Shown one piece after another: positions 1 to 7,686 of a stretch of 10,235 nt of DNA (positions are counted from its first letter, which is position 1; every line of letters begins with the position of its first letter). The notes beneath the pieces were generated by a model, which was not told the DNA's origin, ran no database searches, and was given only the letters and a program-made list of their open reading frames with translations. A program made the translations under genes and the position numbers. This DNA is from Halieaceae bacterium (GTDB lineage Bacteria; Pseudomonadota; Gammaproteobacteria; Pseudomonadales; Halieaceae), in contig QOPK01000069.1 of assembly GCA_003331685.1 (NCBI GenBank), positions 1 through 10,235 on the forward strand, written 5' to 3'.

Positions 1-372
1 GAGCAGGCAGTGGAAAGCAAAGTCGGGGATTGTTCCCTGGAAGAGAGCGCTGCGCTGGTTGACCAAGCCGATCTGGTCATTGGCGTAGACACCGGCCTGA
101 CACACATGGGTTGGGCCTTTCATGTGCCGGTGGTCGCGTTGTTTGGATCGACCTGCCCGTATCGCGTGGTGCCGGGGCGAGAGGGTGACATTCTTTACGC
201 TGAATTGGACTGTTCACCCTGTCGAAGGCGCCCCACCTGCGGCGGCGCGTTTGACTGCATGTCTGCGCTGACCCCCGATGCTGTAATGAACGCCGCACAG
301 CGCTACTTGTCTAAAGAGTCAGTAGCTGCGCCCGTGCTAGCATCGTCGGAGAATAGAGAAGAGGCCCTTTGA
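1..372 (+). CDS. Glycosyltransferase family 9 (LPS heptosyltransferase-type), 3' part only
   Basis: The reading frame is open from the first base of the window, so the gene starts upstream and only the last 123 codons are present. The visible part is the C-terminal Rossmann-like domain of a GT-B fold family 9 transferase. The stretch ADLVIGVDTGLTHMGWAF matches the nucleotide-sugar binding segment of ADP-heptose:LPS heptosyltransferases, where the D-T-G-x-x-H motif lies near the sugar-nucleotide phosphates. It is followed by VPVVALFGST and by a Cys-rich segment (CSPC, then TC, then DCM) that is usual near the C-terminus of this family. The family transfers heptose from ADP-heptose to the LPS inner core at the cytoplasmic face of the inner membrane. 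The next gene makes ADP-heptose and overlaps it by one base (TGATG), which supports this role. Whether it is a heptosyltransferase I, II or another type cannot be decided from this fragment. Confidence 0.88.
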   Translation, partial: EQAVESKVGDCSLEESAALVDQADLVIGVDTGLTHMGWAFHVPVVALFGSTCPYRVVPGREGDILYAELDCSPCRRRPTCGGAFDCMSALTPDAVMNAAQRYLSKESVAAPVLASSENREEAL

Positions 373-1790
373 TGTCAGCTTTACCCGACATGAGCACAGG
401 CAGTGTCACGGTGATTGGCGATGTAATGCTTGATCGCTTCTGGAGCGGTGCGAGCCGGCGCGTGAGCCCGGAGGCGCCGGTGCCCGTAGTCAGTGTGACA
501 GGCCAAGAGGACCGCGCCGGTGGAGCGGGTAATGTTGCTGTGAATCTCGCCGAGCTGGGGCTGTCGGTCTCACTGGTAGGGCTGTGCGGGGAAGATGAGC
601 ATGCGCGAGCCCTGCGTGCCTGTGTTGAGGCGGCGGGCGTTCGCTGGAATGTCATGCCGTGCCCGTCAGAAACGATTGTAAAGCTCCGGGTGCTGAGTCG
701 GAATCAGCAGCTCCTGCGCATGGACTTTGAGGAATCTCTGGCAAAGCATGCCAATGATCTTTTTGTGAGGTACGCCCAACAACACCTCGCTGATGCTGAT
801 CTGGTCGTATTCAGTGACTATGCGAAGGGGTCTCTGGAGCTGATTCAACCGCTTCTGCAGCACTGTCGTGAGCTGAAAAAACCAACATTGGTAGACCCCA
901 AGGGCGCGGATTTTGAGCGCTATCGGGGTGCCACTCTGCTTACCCCCAATCTCGCCGAGTTCGAAGCGGTCGTCGGGCGCTGCGAGACAGACGAAGCCTT
1001 GATTAACAAGGCTGAGGCGCTCCGAGCATCGCTGGATCTCGAGAGTATACTCGTGACTCGGAGTGAAGCGGGCATGACGCTCGTTCAATCTGGGCAGCCG
1101 CCCGCGCACTTCTGCGCCAGTGCGCGCGAGGTGTTTGATGTCACAGGTGCCGGCGACACCGTGATCGCGGTGATGGCTGGGTGCTTGAGTGCGGGACTGC
1201 CAATGCGTGACGCAGCGCACTTCGCGAACCATGCCGCAGGAGTGGTGGTCGCGAAATTGGGTACGGCAAGTGTTTCCCCCGAAGAGCTGCTGACAGCAGT
1301 CTCTGGGTCGCCAGCAGGCGCTGCCAATAATGTACTTGCCGAGAAGGGTTTGGCGAGCGTTTTGGCAGATCTGCGTGCTACGGGTCAGCGCATTGTGATG
1401 ACCAATGGCTGCTTCGATTTGATTCACCCCGGCCATGTCCGCTATCTACAGCAGGCGAAGGCTCTTGGTGACGTGCTGGTTGTCGCGGTGAATGATGACG
1501 ATTCAGTGCGACGGCTTAAGGGAGAGAGCCGGCCGGTAAATACGCTGGATGATCGGATGGCAGTATTGGGCGCGCTAGGCGCTGTCGACTATGTGGTGTC
1601 TTTTTCTGAGAACACGCCCGCTCGATTGATCGAGGCGATGGCGCCCGATGTGCTGGTTAAGGGCGGTGACTATGCTGTGGAGCAGATCGCCGGACATGAA
1701 TCAGTGTTAGCACGGGGTGGTGAGGTTCGCGTTCTGGAATTCGTTGATGGCCACTCGACCAGCGGGCTGATCGAGCGGCTTAACGATTAG
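372..1790 (+). CDS. hldE: Bifunctional D-beta-D-heptose 7-phosphate kinase / D-beta-D-heptose 1-phosphate adenylyltransferase HldE
   Basis: The protein is 472 residues, close to the roughly 477 of E. coli HldE, and both domains are complete. Residues 1 to about 318 form the PfkB/ribokinase-like kinase. They include GDVMLDRFW at 16-24, GGAGNVAVN at 50-58, and VTGAGDT at 257-263 with the catalytic base Asp262. Residues about 338-472 form the nucleotidyltransferase domain, with TNGCFD at 344-349, the HPGH phosphate-binding motif at 352-355, and VKGGDY at 429-434. In the family, the kinase phosphorylates heptose 7-phosphate at O-1. After GmhB removes the 7-phosphate, the second domain adenylylates heptose 1-phosphate for the LPS inner core. 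The ATG at 372 is chosen over the TTG one codon upstream. It overlaps the preceding stop (TGATG) and has a purine-rich AGAAGAGG about 7 bases upstream. Reinitiation after the glycosyltransferase is likely. No gmhA or gmhB is visible here. Confidence 0.97.
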   Translation: MSALPDMSTGSVTVIGDVMLDRFWSGASRRVSPEAPVPVVSVTGQEDRAGGAGNVAVNLAELGLSVSLVGLCGEDEHARALRACVEAAGVRWNVMPCPSETIVKLRVLSRNQQLLRMDFEESLAKHANDLFVRYAQQHLADADLVVFSDYAKGSLELIQPLLQHCRELKKPTLVDPKGADFERYRGATLLTPNLAEFEAVVGRCETDEALINKAEALRASLDLESILVTRSEAGMTLVQSGQPPAHFCASAREVFDVTGAGDTVIAVMAGCLSAGLPMRDAAHFANHAAGVVVAKLGTASVSPEELLTAVSGSPAGAANNVLAEKGLASVLADLRATGQRIVMTNGCFDLIHPGHVRYLQQAKALGDVLVVAVNDDDSVRRLKGESRPVNTLDDRMAVLGALGAVDYVVSFSENTPARLIEAMAPDVLVKGGDYAVEQIAGHESVLARGGEVRVLEFVDGHSTSGLIERLND

Positions 1791-1794
1791 GCTG

Positions 1795-1815
1795 GCTCGG
1801 GAGCTCACCCCGAGC
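1795..1815. terminator. GC-rich hairpin between convergent genes, weak terminator candidate
   Basis: GCTCGGG at 1795-1801 pairs perfectly with CCCGAGC at 1809-1815 around a 7-base loop, in the 49-base gap between the ends of hldE and of the amidohydrolase operon. No run of T follows directly on either strand. The nearest is CCTTTT about 20 bases downstream on the + strand. It may therefore act only as a 3'-end stabilising hairpin for one or both transcripts. Confidence 0.4.
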
Positions 1816-1839
1816 GTCGCCGCAGTTAATTCGTCCTTT

Positions 1840-3084
1840 TCAGGGATTGATATAAGCGCGACCCAATCCGGGGTCAGTGGGTAGGTAACGCTTCAGTAAC
1901 TCTGTCTGCCGGCTGGTCATGGGATCCAGTTTGCCATCTATGATCACCCGGTCCGCTGCGCTAGTAACATTCAGCGGGTCGCCGCTCCAGATCACCACAT
2001 CAGCGCGCAATCCGGGCGCGATCATCCGCGGTCGGCCGCCAAAAATCTCAGCTGGTAGGCTTGTCATGGCCGCCATTGCCACCTCATAGGGCAGCCCATT
2101 GGCAACTGCATTGCCAGCCACCTGACGAAGCTTGCGGGCGTTATGAGTCTCCCCACTGGTAAACAATAAGGTGACGCCGCTTTCATGAAGCAGTGCGGCA
2201 TTATCCAGTCTTGCTCCAAGGCCATCGAAGCTCCCCGGCAGATTATTGAGGGCATTGATTACCACGGGTGTTTCCGATTCGGCCAATGCATCGCGGACGA
2301 TCCAAGCTTCTTGCCCGCCACTGATGATGGCGTCCAGTTCGTGTTGTCGGCTGAACGCCAACACCTGGAGAATATCGCTGGCGCGATTGGCATGGAAAAC
2401 GAACAGGCCGTCCCGACGCAGCGTTCGGAGTGCAGCCTTTCCAGCAGGGCTGATCAGGCGCAAATCCTCGTCGTCCACTGTTAACTCGTCAAAGATCGCC
2501 TCAAGCAGCATCCAGTGCGCGGCGCGGGAACCACCCATTTTGTTTCCGCTGTAGCCATCGACATTGATATAGACAGCGGTCTTGCCGTCGAAACTGTCAA
2601 AGCCACCATCGAAACTTACCAGCGAGCCCTGACCCGAAATTGTCCGATCGCCCGAAACTGCCATGAGCAGGCTGTAGCCGTAACCCTCTATTCGCGTGAC
2701 GGGAATGACACTCGAGAGAGGGTTGTAGGCTTTGCGCACGTCAAACTCGGGATGCATGAGGCCGGTAAAAAGTTCGTTGAGCCTTGAGTCAACGGCTTCA
2801 TACACCATACCTATCTCACTAAGACCCGCTGCGGTAATCCCCGCAAACAGCGCCGGTGTCACGGGTCGCCCTTTAGCGTCGATCACCTGATCGGCCGGGG
2901 CGGCGCTCAAATCGCCGGCAACCGCTTCGATCAATCCGTCTTTAATCAGGATGTCTAACTGGCTCGATGGCGCGTCGTCGCCTATGAATACCGTGCCATT
3001 AGTGATCAGTAGTGAAGCGGCGTAGCCGGGGCTGGCTAAAAGTAAGTATCCCAATAAGGCGATGACGAATGGGTTCATATTCAT
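1840..3084 (-). CDS. Exported amidohydrolase-like protein lacking metal ligands (probable pseudoenzyme)
   Basis: The 414-residue protein starts with an Asn-rich n-region and a hydrophobic stretch ending in GYA (residues about 1-22), a likely Sec signal peptide. The mature part has the N-terminal beta-sandwich start (LLITNGTVF), VIDAKGRPVTPAL, and the C-terminal GLRADVVIWSGDP of imidazolonepropionase-like amidohydrolases. The metal site is gone. Where active relatives have the H-x-H motif after PGLIDV, this protein has FAGITAAG at 80-87. The second His pair is reduced to a single His231 (VFHAN). The HHG motif is replaced by SGG near 255-257, and the final Asp by Gly311 in FTSGET. The upstream neighbour keeps all of these, and the two reading frames overlap by 4 bases (ATGA), so translation is probably coupled. 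A structural or regulatory partner of the neighbour is the simplest reading (inference). A divergent, still active enzyme with other ligands is not excluded. Confidence 0.85.
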   Translation of the reverse strand: MNMNPFVIALLGYLLLASPGYAASLLITNGTVFIGDDAPSSQLDILIKDGLIEAVAGDLSAAPADQVIDAKGRPVTPALFAGITAAGLSEIGMVYEAVDSRLNELFTGLMHPEFDVRKAYNPLSSVIPVTRIEGYGYSLLMAVSGDRTISGQGSLVSFDGGFDSFDGKTAVYINVDGYSGNKMGGSRAAHWMLLEAIFDELTVDDEDLRLISPAGKAALRTLRRDGLFVFHANRASDILQVLAFSRQHELDAIISGGQEAWIVRDALAESETPVVINALNNLPGSFDGLGARLDNAALLHESGVTLLFTSGETHNARKLRQVAGNAVANGLPYEVAMAAMTSLPAEIFGGRPRMIAPGLRADVVIWSGDPLNVTSAADRVIIDGKLDPMTSRQTELLKRYLPTDPGLGRAYINP

Positions 3085-4490
3085 TGTGCCGCCCCCATCA
3101 GTTGTCCGAGTTCGAAGTCAGATTGAGGGTTCAGTGAGGGGTTGTCTTGCTCGTACCGCAGCACGCCATCAATGTAGACCTGTAGCGGTTTGGCATAGAC
3201 ACTGAAGGGGTCCTGATTCCACAGCACCACGTCAGCCATCTTGCCGTTTTCGATAGAGCCCGTCTGATCGTTTACGCCGAGCGATTTCGCGGCGTTGTAA
3301 GTGATCCATCGAATCGCGCGCTCCGGAGGGATGTCCAGTCCGGCGCGGTTGCCTCGTAGCATGGCTTTAGCGGCTTCCTGATTGAGTCGCTGAATGCCTT
3401 CATCCGAGTCTGAGTGCACGATGGCGCAGCCGCCCGTCGGGCGGTCGACCAGCGCGATATTTTCCTGAATGCCGTCGTAGGCCTCTATTTTAAAGCCCCA
3501 CCAGTCTGCCCAGAGGGCGCCGCAGACATCATTTTTGGCGAGTTCGTCTGCGATTTTGTAGGCCTCTACGCCATGATGGAATGTGCCAACGCGGTAACCA
3601 AACTCTTCGGCCATATCGAGGATAGTGAGCATCTCATCGGCGCGGTAACAGTGCATGTGCACGATGATGTCGCCGCGCAATGCGCCGGCCAGCGTGTCGA
3701 GTTCGAGGTTGCGATGTGGTGGCGTATTGGTGAGTAGAGCCGATGCGACGGAGGCGCCACTGCTGTCGTTCTCTGCAGCCTCTGCCGCGTCTTTGACGGC
3801 TTGGTTGTAGCGGTCCCAGTCAGCTTGATACCGCTGCGCGCGAATCCAAGCGCTGCGGTAAGCCGCGACATTGCCCATGCGCGTCGAGGGAGCCTGTGTA
3901 CGGCCACCGTAAACGCGTTTCGGGTTTTCGCCGCAGGCCATTTTCAGGCCGTAGGGCGCGTCGGGAAATTTCATGCCTTGGTAGCTGATGGACGGCACGT
4001 TTTTAAGGGTCACACCCCGCCCCCCAAACAAGTTGGCTGAGCCTGGGAGAACTTGCATCGCTGTCACGCCACCGGCCAATGCTCTCGAAAAGCCTGGATC
4101 TTGTGGCCATACGCTGTGTTCCGCCCACACCTCTGCCGTCACAGGTGCAGTAGCCTCGTTGCCGTCGCTATGAGCGGCGACACCTGGCGAAGGGTATACG
4201 CCTAGGTGCGAATGAACATCGATGAGACCCGGAGTGATCCAGCGATCACTGGCATCGATCTCTGTGGCATCGGGCGCGATCTCTCCGGCGCCGACCCATT
4301 GGATCTGTCCGTTAGCGATGTAGAGGTCTGTGTCGTTAAGGCGGCGGCCATCACCGGTGAGGATGGTGGCATTCTTGAACAATACATGCGGGCCTGGGGA
4401 TATCTCGTAGGTCGATGGGAAAGCCTCTGGTTGGGCTTGAAGGACCATCGGAATCATTAACGTCGTCAAAGAAAAGAACAATTTGCGCAT
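3081..4490 (-). CDS. Exported metal-dependent amidohydrolase (imidazolonepropionase-like)
   Basis: From the ATG at 4490 the protein is 469 residues, with a clear Sec signal peptide. The n-region is MRK, the hydrophobic core follows, and LQA|QP at about 19/20 is the cleavage site. The frame stays open to 4544, but that upstream ATG lies inside the -35 box of a good promoter and would spoil the signal peptide. The 4490 start also has GAGGA about 8 bases upstream. Metal ligands of an amidohydrolase-superfamily site are visible: His93 and His95 in PGLIDVHSH, His278 and His280 in IVHMH, His305 and His306 in FHHG, and Asp361 or Asp363 in IVHSDSD. The end shows GKMADVVLWNQDP, typical of the superfamily. 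The family hydrolyses C-N bonds of amides, cyclic ureas or dipeptides, and the substrate cannot be told here. The location should be periplasmic. It is the first gene of a two-gene operon with a metal-site-less paralogue. Confidence 0.92.
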   Translation of the reverse strand: MRKLFFSLTTLMIPMVLQAQPEAFPSTYEISPGPHVLFKNATILTGDGRRLNDTDLYIANGQIQWVGAGEIAPDATEIDASDRWITPGLIDVHSHLGVYPSPGVAAHSDGNEATAPVTAEVWAEHSVWPQDPGFSRALAGGVTAMQVLPGSANLFGGRGVTLKNVPSISYQGMKFPDAPYGLKMACGENPKRVYGGRTQAPSTRMGNVAAYRSAWIRAQRYQADWDRYNQAVKDAAEAAENDSSGASVASALLTNTPPHRNLELDTLAGALRGDIIVHMHCYRADEMLTILDMAEEFGYRVGTFHHGVEAYKIADELAKNDVCGALWADWWGFKIEAYDGIQENIALVDRPTGGCAIVHSDSDEGIQRLNQEAAKAMLRGNRAGLDIPPERAIRWITYNAAKSLGVNDQTGSIENGKMADVVLWNQDPFSVYAKPLQVYIDGVLRYEQDNPSLNPQSDFELGQLMGAAQ

Positions 4491-4515
4491 AAACAGAATC
4501 CTCACAAGACGAGTG

Positions 4516-4544
4516 AAGATACCCCTAGCCATCAGATTTGCCAA
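4516..4544 (-). promoter_or_regulatory. Sigma-70-type promoter of the amidohydrolase operon
   Basis: Read on the - strand, TTGGCA (4544-4539) is followed after exactly 17 bases by TATCTT (4521-4516). Transcription would start near 4509, giving a leader of about 20 bases with GAGGA before the ATG at 4490. This spacing also argues against the longer reading frame that starts at 4544. Confidence 0.6.
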
Positions 4545-4577
4545 TCACCCCGTTGGATAGGCTAACCTTGGGTTTGA

Positions 4578-4590
4578 TTGACGCTGTCAA
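4578..4590. promoter_or_regulatory. Short inverted repeat TTGAC-GCT-GTCAA, possible operator
   Basis: A perfect 5-bp inverted repeat with a 3-base centre lies 12 bases before the ATG of the cyclase-family gene, in the 112-base divergent region. Its - strand reading begins with a perfect TTGACA, but no good -10 follows at 16-18 bases (GGTTAG at 17). It could be an operator for a local regulator, or a second weak promoter element, or chance. Confidence 0.25.
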
Positions 4591-4602
4591 GAGCGAAAAA
4601 AG

Positions 4603-5400
4603 ATGCCGAAGAGACGTTTTGTTGACCTGTCGATCTACCTCGAAAACGAGGTGATCAGCGACCCGCCGGCAATGAAACCTAACATTGACTACATCACCCA
4701 CGATATTGGCGCTCAGCAAATGGCGTCATTTTTTCCCGGCCTTGAGAGCAGTGAGCTGCCCGACGGCGAGGGCTGGGCGATTGAGTTTGTGCAGCTGTGC
4801 ACGCACAACGGCACGCACCTTGATGCGCCTTACCACTTTCATCCCACAATGAACGAGCAGGCTGGTGGCAAAGAGCGGGCGATCACGATCGATGAAGTCC
4901 CCCTCGAGTGGTGCTTTCAGCCGGGGGTCAAACTGGACTTCCGGCATTTCCCCGACGGCTATGTGGTGACCGCGGCCGATGTTGAGGCGGAGTTGACGCG
5001 AATCGAACACCAGCTCTCGCCGCTTGAAATTGTCGTGGTGAATACCGCTGCGGGAGCTGCCTACGGGCAGGACGACTTCGTCAGCAAGGGCTGTGGCATG
5101 GGCTACGAGGCGACCATGTTTCTGCTGGAGCGTGGCATTAAGGTAACGGGCACGGATGCATGGAGCTGGGACGCCCCCTTTGATCGAACCGCGGAACGTT
5201 ACGCTGAAACGGGCGATGCCAGCCTCATCTGGGAAGGCCACAAAGCGGGTCGCCACGTCGGTTACTGCCATCTTGAGAAGCTTCACAATTTGGAGGCGTT
5301 GCCCGCCACCGGTTTTACGATCAGCTGCTTCCCGCACAAGATACGGGGGGCCTCAGCAGGCTGGACCCGAGCGGTAGCTATCGTTGATGAGGTGGCTTAA
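4603..5400 (+). CDS. Cyclase-family (KynB-like fold, PF04199) metal-dependent hydrolase
   Basis: The 265-residue protein carries the signature of the cyclase / kynurenine formamidase family. This is H-N-G-T-H-L-D-A-P-Y-H-F at residues 68-79, with metal ligands expected at His68, His72 and Asp74. Further conserved parts are GCGMGYEA at 163-170, TDAWSWD at 184-190, EGHK at 211-214 and a C-terminal FPHKI at 243-247. There is no signal peptide, so it is cytoplasmic. The length is slightly longer than bacterial KynB (about 210). The SWDAPF segment belongs to a subfamily often annotated only as 'cyclase', so the substrate is unknown and KynB activity should not be assumed. The ATG at 4603 has only a weak purine-rich leader (AAGAGCGAAAAAAG). 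It is divergent from the amidohydrolase operon and ends in a stop codon that overlaps that of the photolyase gene (TTAA). Confidence 0.9.
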   Translation: MPKRRFVDLSIYLENEVISDPPAMKPNIDYITHDIGAQQMASFFPGLESSELPDGEGWAIEFVQLCTHNGTHLDAPYHFHPTMNEQAGGKERAITIDEVPLEWCFQPGVKLDFRHFPDGYVVTAADVEAELTRIEHQLSPLEIVVVNTAAGAAYGQDDFVSKGCGMGYEATMFLLERGIKVTGTDAWSWDAPFDRTAERYAETGDASLIWEGHKAGRHVGYCHLEKLHNLEALPATGFTISCFPHKIRGASAGWTRAVAIVDEVA

Positions 5401-6836
5401 TCCAGCGACTTTAGCGTGCCATAGGCGCTGAGCGCGGTCTCGCGCGCTGTTTTGTGATCGACAATGGGGTGGGGGTAGGTTTCGCCAAGGGCAACCCCGG
5501 CCGCCGAGAGCACCTCGTCGGGTGCCTCCCATGGCTTATGCAGGTACTTGTCAGGGAGTTCAGCCACTTCGGGTACCCAGCGGCGGGTGTAGGCGCCGGC
5601 TTTATCAAATTTCTCGCCCTGTGTGATGGGGTTAAAGATCCGAAAGTAGGGTGAAGCGTCTGCGCCCGACCCGCCAACCCACTGCCAGCTGCAGGCGTTG
5701 GAGGCGATGTCAGCATCGAGGAGGCAGTCCCAAAACCAGACTTCTCCCTCCCGCCAGTTGAGGAGTAAGTGCTTGGTGAGGAATGAGGCAACCACCATCC
5801 GCACGCGGTTGTGCATAAAGCCTGTCTGCCACAGTTCCCGCATGCCGGCATCGACAATGGGATAGCCAGTTTGCCCTCGCTGCCACGCGGTGAGCCTTTG
5901 CGGATCCTCGACCCAGGGGAAAAAGCTGAATTTCGGGTTAAAGGCCTCGTCCGGCATCGTCGGAAAATGAAACAGCAAGTGGTAACAAAACTCCCGCCAA
6001 CCGATCTCACTGAGGAACTTGTCGATGGACCCGGCCGCCTCTGGCTGGGCGATTTTGCTTTGCTGTGCCGCATGCCAGACCTGTCGAGGCGAAATGTTAC
6101 CAAACCGCAGGTATGGGGACAGTTTTGATGTATTGGGCTCAGCGGGGACGTCTCTGCCATCACCGTAATCCTGCACGTGCTGGTCTAGAAACTGGTTGAG
6201 CGCTGCCTGCGCGCCGGCTTCGCCCGGGCTCCACAAATCGTTCCAACCAGTGGCCCAGTTGGGTGACGTCGGCAGGAGTTGCCAATCAGAGAGCTCTTCG
6301 CTCTCAATCTTGCCGTCATAAGCGGTCAGCTCAGGGGCGGGCAGCGGCTGATGGGGCTGTGGGCGCCGGTTGCAGGCACGCCAAAATGGCGTGAAGACCT
6401 TGAATGGCGTTCCGCTACCGGTGGCGACGTGTTCCGGTTCGTGGAGCAGGGTGCCGGGGTATCGCTTTAATTCGACGCCTTTGTTCGACAATTGATCCCT
6501 AAGTACTGTTTCAAGGCCTGCCGACCAGGGCTGATAATGGCGGCTGCAGTAAACGGTGGTTGCCCCAGTTTGCTCCGCCAGCGTCGTCAACGCGGCAATG
6601 GTTTCACCTGACTTAAGGATCAGGTCCAACCCTGTTTCGGCGAGGCGGGTGTACAGGGACAGCAAGCTGTGATGCAGCCACCACTGACTAGCACTCCCTA
6701 TGCGCCAAGTGTCCCCCAGATCCGGATCTCGCACGAAAACGGGAATGACTGGGCCTGCCTGCGCTGCCGCAGTCAGTCCAGGCAGGTCGGTGAGCCGGAG
6801 ATCGTCCCGAAACCAGTAGATGGACACATCAGCCAT
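5397..6836 (-). CDS. phr: Deoxyribodipyrimidine (CPD) photolyase, class I/III type
   Basis: The 479-residue flavoprotein should repair UV-induced cyclobutane pyrimidine dimers with blue light. The N-terminal antenna domain starts YWFRDDLRLTD at 7-17. The FAD domain has TSKLSPYLRFGNISP at 236-250, the active-site E277/W280 in SEIGWREF, and WQRGQTGYPIVDAGMREL at 318-335. The electron-transfer tryptophan triad is intact. Alignment by eye with E. coli PhrB places W306, W359 and W382 at W308, W361 and W384, and the flavin-contacting Asn378 at Asn380. The SASQWWLHHSL segment near 48-58 resembles class III (PhrA-type) photolyases, so subclass I versus III is open. The antenna cofactor cannot be read safely. 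The start overlaps the end of the sirtuin gene by 8 bases, with AGGAG inside that gene 7 bases before the ATG, so the two are an operon. The stop overlaps the convergent cyclase stop. Confidence 0.95.
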   Translation of the reverse strand: MADVSIYWFRDDLRLTDLPGLTAAAQAGPVIPVFVRDPDLGDTWRIGSASQWWLHHSLLSLYTRLAETGLDLILKSGETIAALTTLAEQTGATTVYCSRHYQPWSAGLETVLRDQLSNKGVELKRYPGTLLHEPEHVATGSGTPFKVFTPFWRACNRRPQPHQPLPAPELTAYDGKIESEELSDWQLLPTSPNWATGWNDLWSPGEAGAQAALNQFLDQHVQDYGDGRDVPAEPNTSKLSPYLRFGNISPRQVWHAAQQSKIAQPEAAGSIDKFLSEIGWREFCYHLLFHFPTMPDEAFNPKFSFFPWVEDPQRLTAWQRGQTGYPIVDAGMRELWQTGFMHNRVRMVVASFLTKHLLLNWREGEVWFWDCLLDADIASNACSWQWVGGSGADASPYFRIFNPITQGEKFDKAGAYTRRWVPEVAELPDKYLHKPWEAPDEVLSAAGVALGETYPHPIVDHKTARETALSAYGTLKSLD

Positions 6837-7680
6837 GGAGCGGCTCCTGTTTGTTGAAAAGGAAGTAGTCAGCGCACTGGGCCATCAACGTAAATGGCGA
6901 GCTACTAAATTTGTGGGTGCAAAGGTGGTCAGCGCGCGTCTCGCCCTGATTGAGAATGATCAGAGGTTTTCCCTGATCGACTGCGTATCGACAAAAACGC
7001 AGTCCTGAATACACGGATAGAGAGCTACCCACGACCATCATCCCCTCTGAGGTGTCGATTATCTCATAGCACTCATCGACTACAGGGCCCGGCACCGTGC
7101 CGCCAAAAAATACGACCTCTGGCTTCACAACGCCGCCACATACTCGACACTGTGGCACGCGAAAGTCTTTGACATAATGATCCGGTAGATCAGCATCTCC
7201 GTCCGGCCGAAGCGTCAGGGAAGAGGTATCGGGTAATGCATTGTGGCGCTCGATCCAGCTTTGTATTACTTCGCGGCTTGCGACGTGGCTGCAATCAAGG
7301 CATTTAACCTGATCCAGTCGGCCGTGGAGATCGATCACCCGTTGGGAGCCGGCACGTTGATGCAGCCGGTCGACATTTTGTGTGATCACGCCTGCAAGTA
7401 GTCCCGTCTGCTCGAGTTTTACCAGGGCGGCATGGCTTTCATTTGGCTGAGCCGCACTGACACGCGGCCAGCCCAGCGCGGATCGGCTCCAGTAGCGCTG
7501 CCTTTTCGATGAGTCAGAGATAAATTCGTCGTGCTGAATAGGTTGGCTACCCAGCCATGTTCCCTTGTGATCGCGATAGGTAGGTATCCCTGAGGCGCTG
7601 CTGATGCCTGCACCTGTCAGCGCAACCCAAGGGCGGCGCGATCCCAGAATTGTCAGTAAAGAGTCAACCGATTCACTCAT
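6829..7680 (-). CDS. Sir2-family NAD-dependent protein deacylase (SIRT4-like sirtuin)
   Basis: The 283-residue protein has the full sirtuin motif set. GAGISSASGIPTYR at 23-36 binds NAD, TQNVDRLH at 100-107 is the pocket motif, and His119 in DLHG is the catalytic base. Cys127, Cys130, Cys178 and Cys181 form the CxxC...CxxC zinc site. GSSLSVYSG at 218-226 is the nucleotide-binding loop. The spacing between the two zinc Cys pairs and the VVKPEVVFFGG segment resemble the SIRT4-like (class II) branch, whose members show deacylase, lipoamidase or ADP-ribosyltransferase activity. The substrate here is unknown. It is the first gene of an operon with photolyase. The ATG at 7680 has no Shine-Dalgarno sequence, an in-frame TGA lies four codons upstream, and a TATACG lies about 6 bases before the ATG. 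The mRNA may therefore be leaderless or nearly so. Confidence 0.94.
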   Translation of the reverse strand: MSESVDSLLTILGSRRPWVALTGAGISSASGIPTYRDHKGTWLGSQPIQHDEFISDSSKRQRYWSRSALGWPRVSAAQPNESHAALVKLEQTGLLAGVITQNVDRLHQRAGSQRVIDLHGRLDQVKCLDCSHVASREVIQSWIERHNALPDTSSLTLRPDGDADLPDHYVKDFRVPQCRVCGGVVKPEVVFFGGTVPGPVVDECYEIIDTSEGMMVVGSSLSVYSGLRFCRYAVDQGKPLIILNQGETRADHLCTHKFSSSPFTLMAQCADYFLFNKQEPLHG

Positions 7681-7686
7681 GAAGCG

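Noticed and set aside
210..262. Cys-rich end of the glycosyltransferase (CSPC...TC...DCM) considered as a zinc or iron-sulfur site.
   Set aside because: A similar Cys-containing segment is common near the C-terminus of family 9 heptosyltransferases, so it is not evidence for a special metal site here.
666..1436. A 256-codon open frame on the - strand inside hldE.
   Set aside because: The overlapped + strand region codes for conserved kinase and nucleotidyltransferase motifs. The antisense product shows no domain, signal or ribosome binding site.
1840..3084. Considered whether the metal-site-less amidohydrolase is a decaying pseudogene.
   Set aside because: The frame is intact over 414 codons, and the signal peptide, fold landmarks and translational coupling are kept. 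Loss of nearly all ligands without stops or frameshifts points to a selected non-catalytic role.
5411..6163. A 250-codon open frame on the - strand in another frame of the photolyase gene.
   Set aside because: It is rich in Ser, Pro and Arg without any motif, while the photolyase frame across the same bases carries all FAD-site residues.
5397..6836. Considered a cryptochrome rather than a photolyase.
   Set aside because: The E277/W280 dimer-binding residues, the tryptophan triad and Asn380 are all as in CPD photolyases, and there is no C-terminal extension. A subclass difference remains possible.
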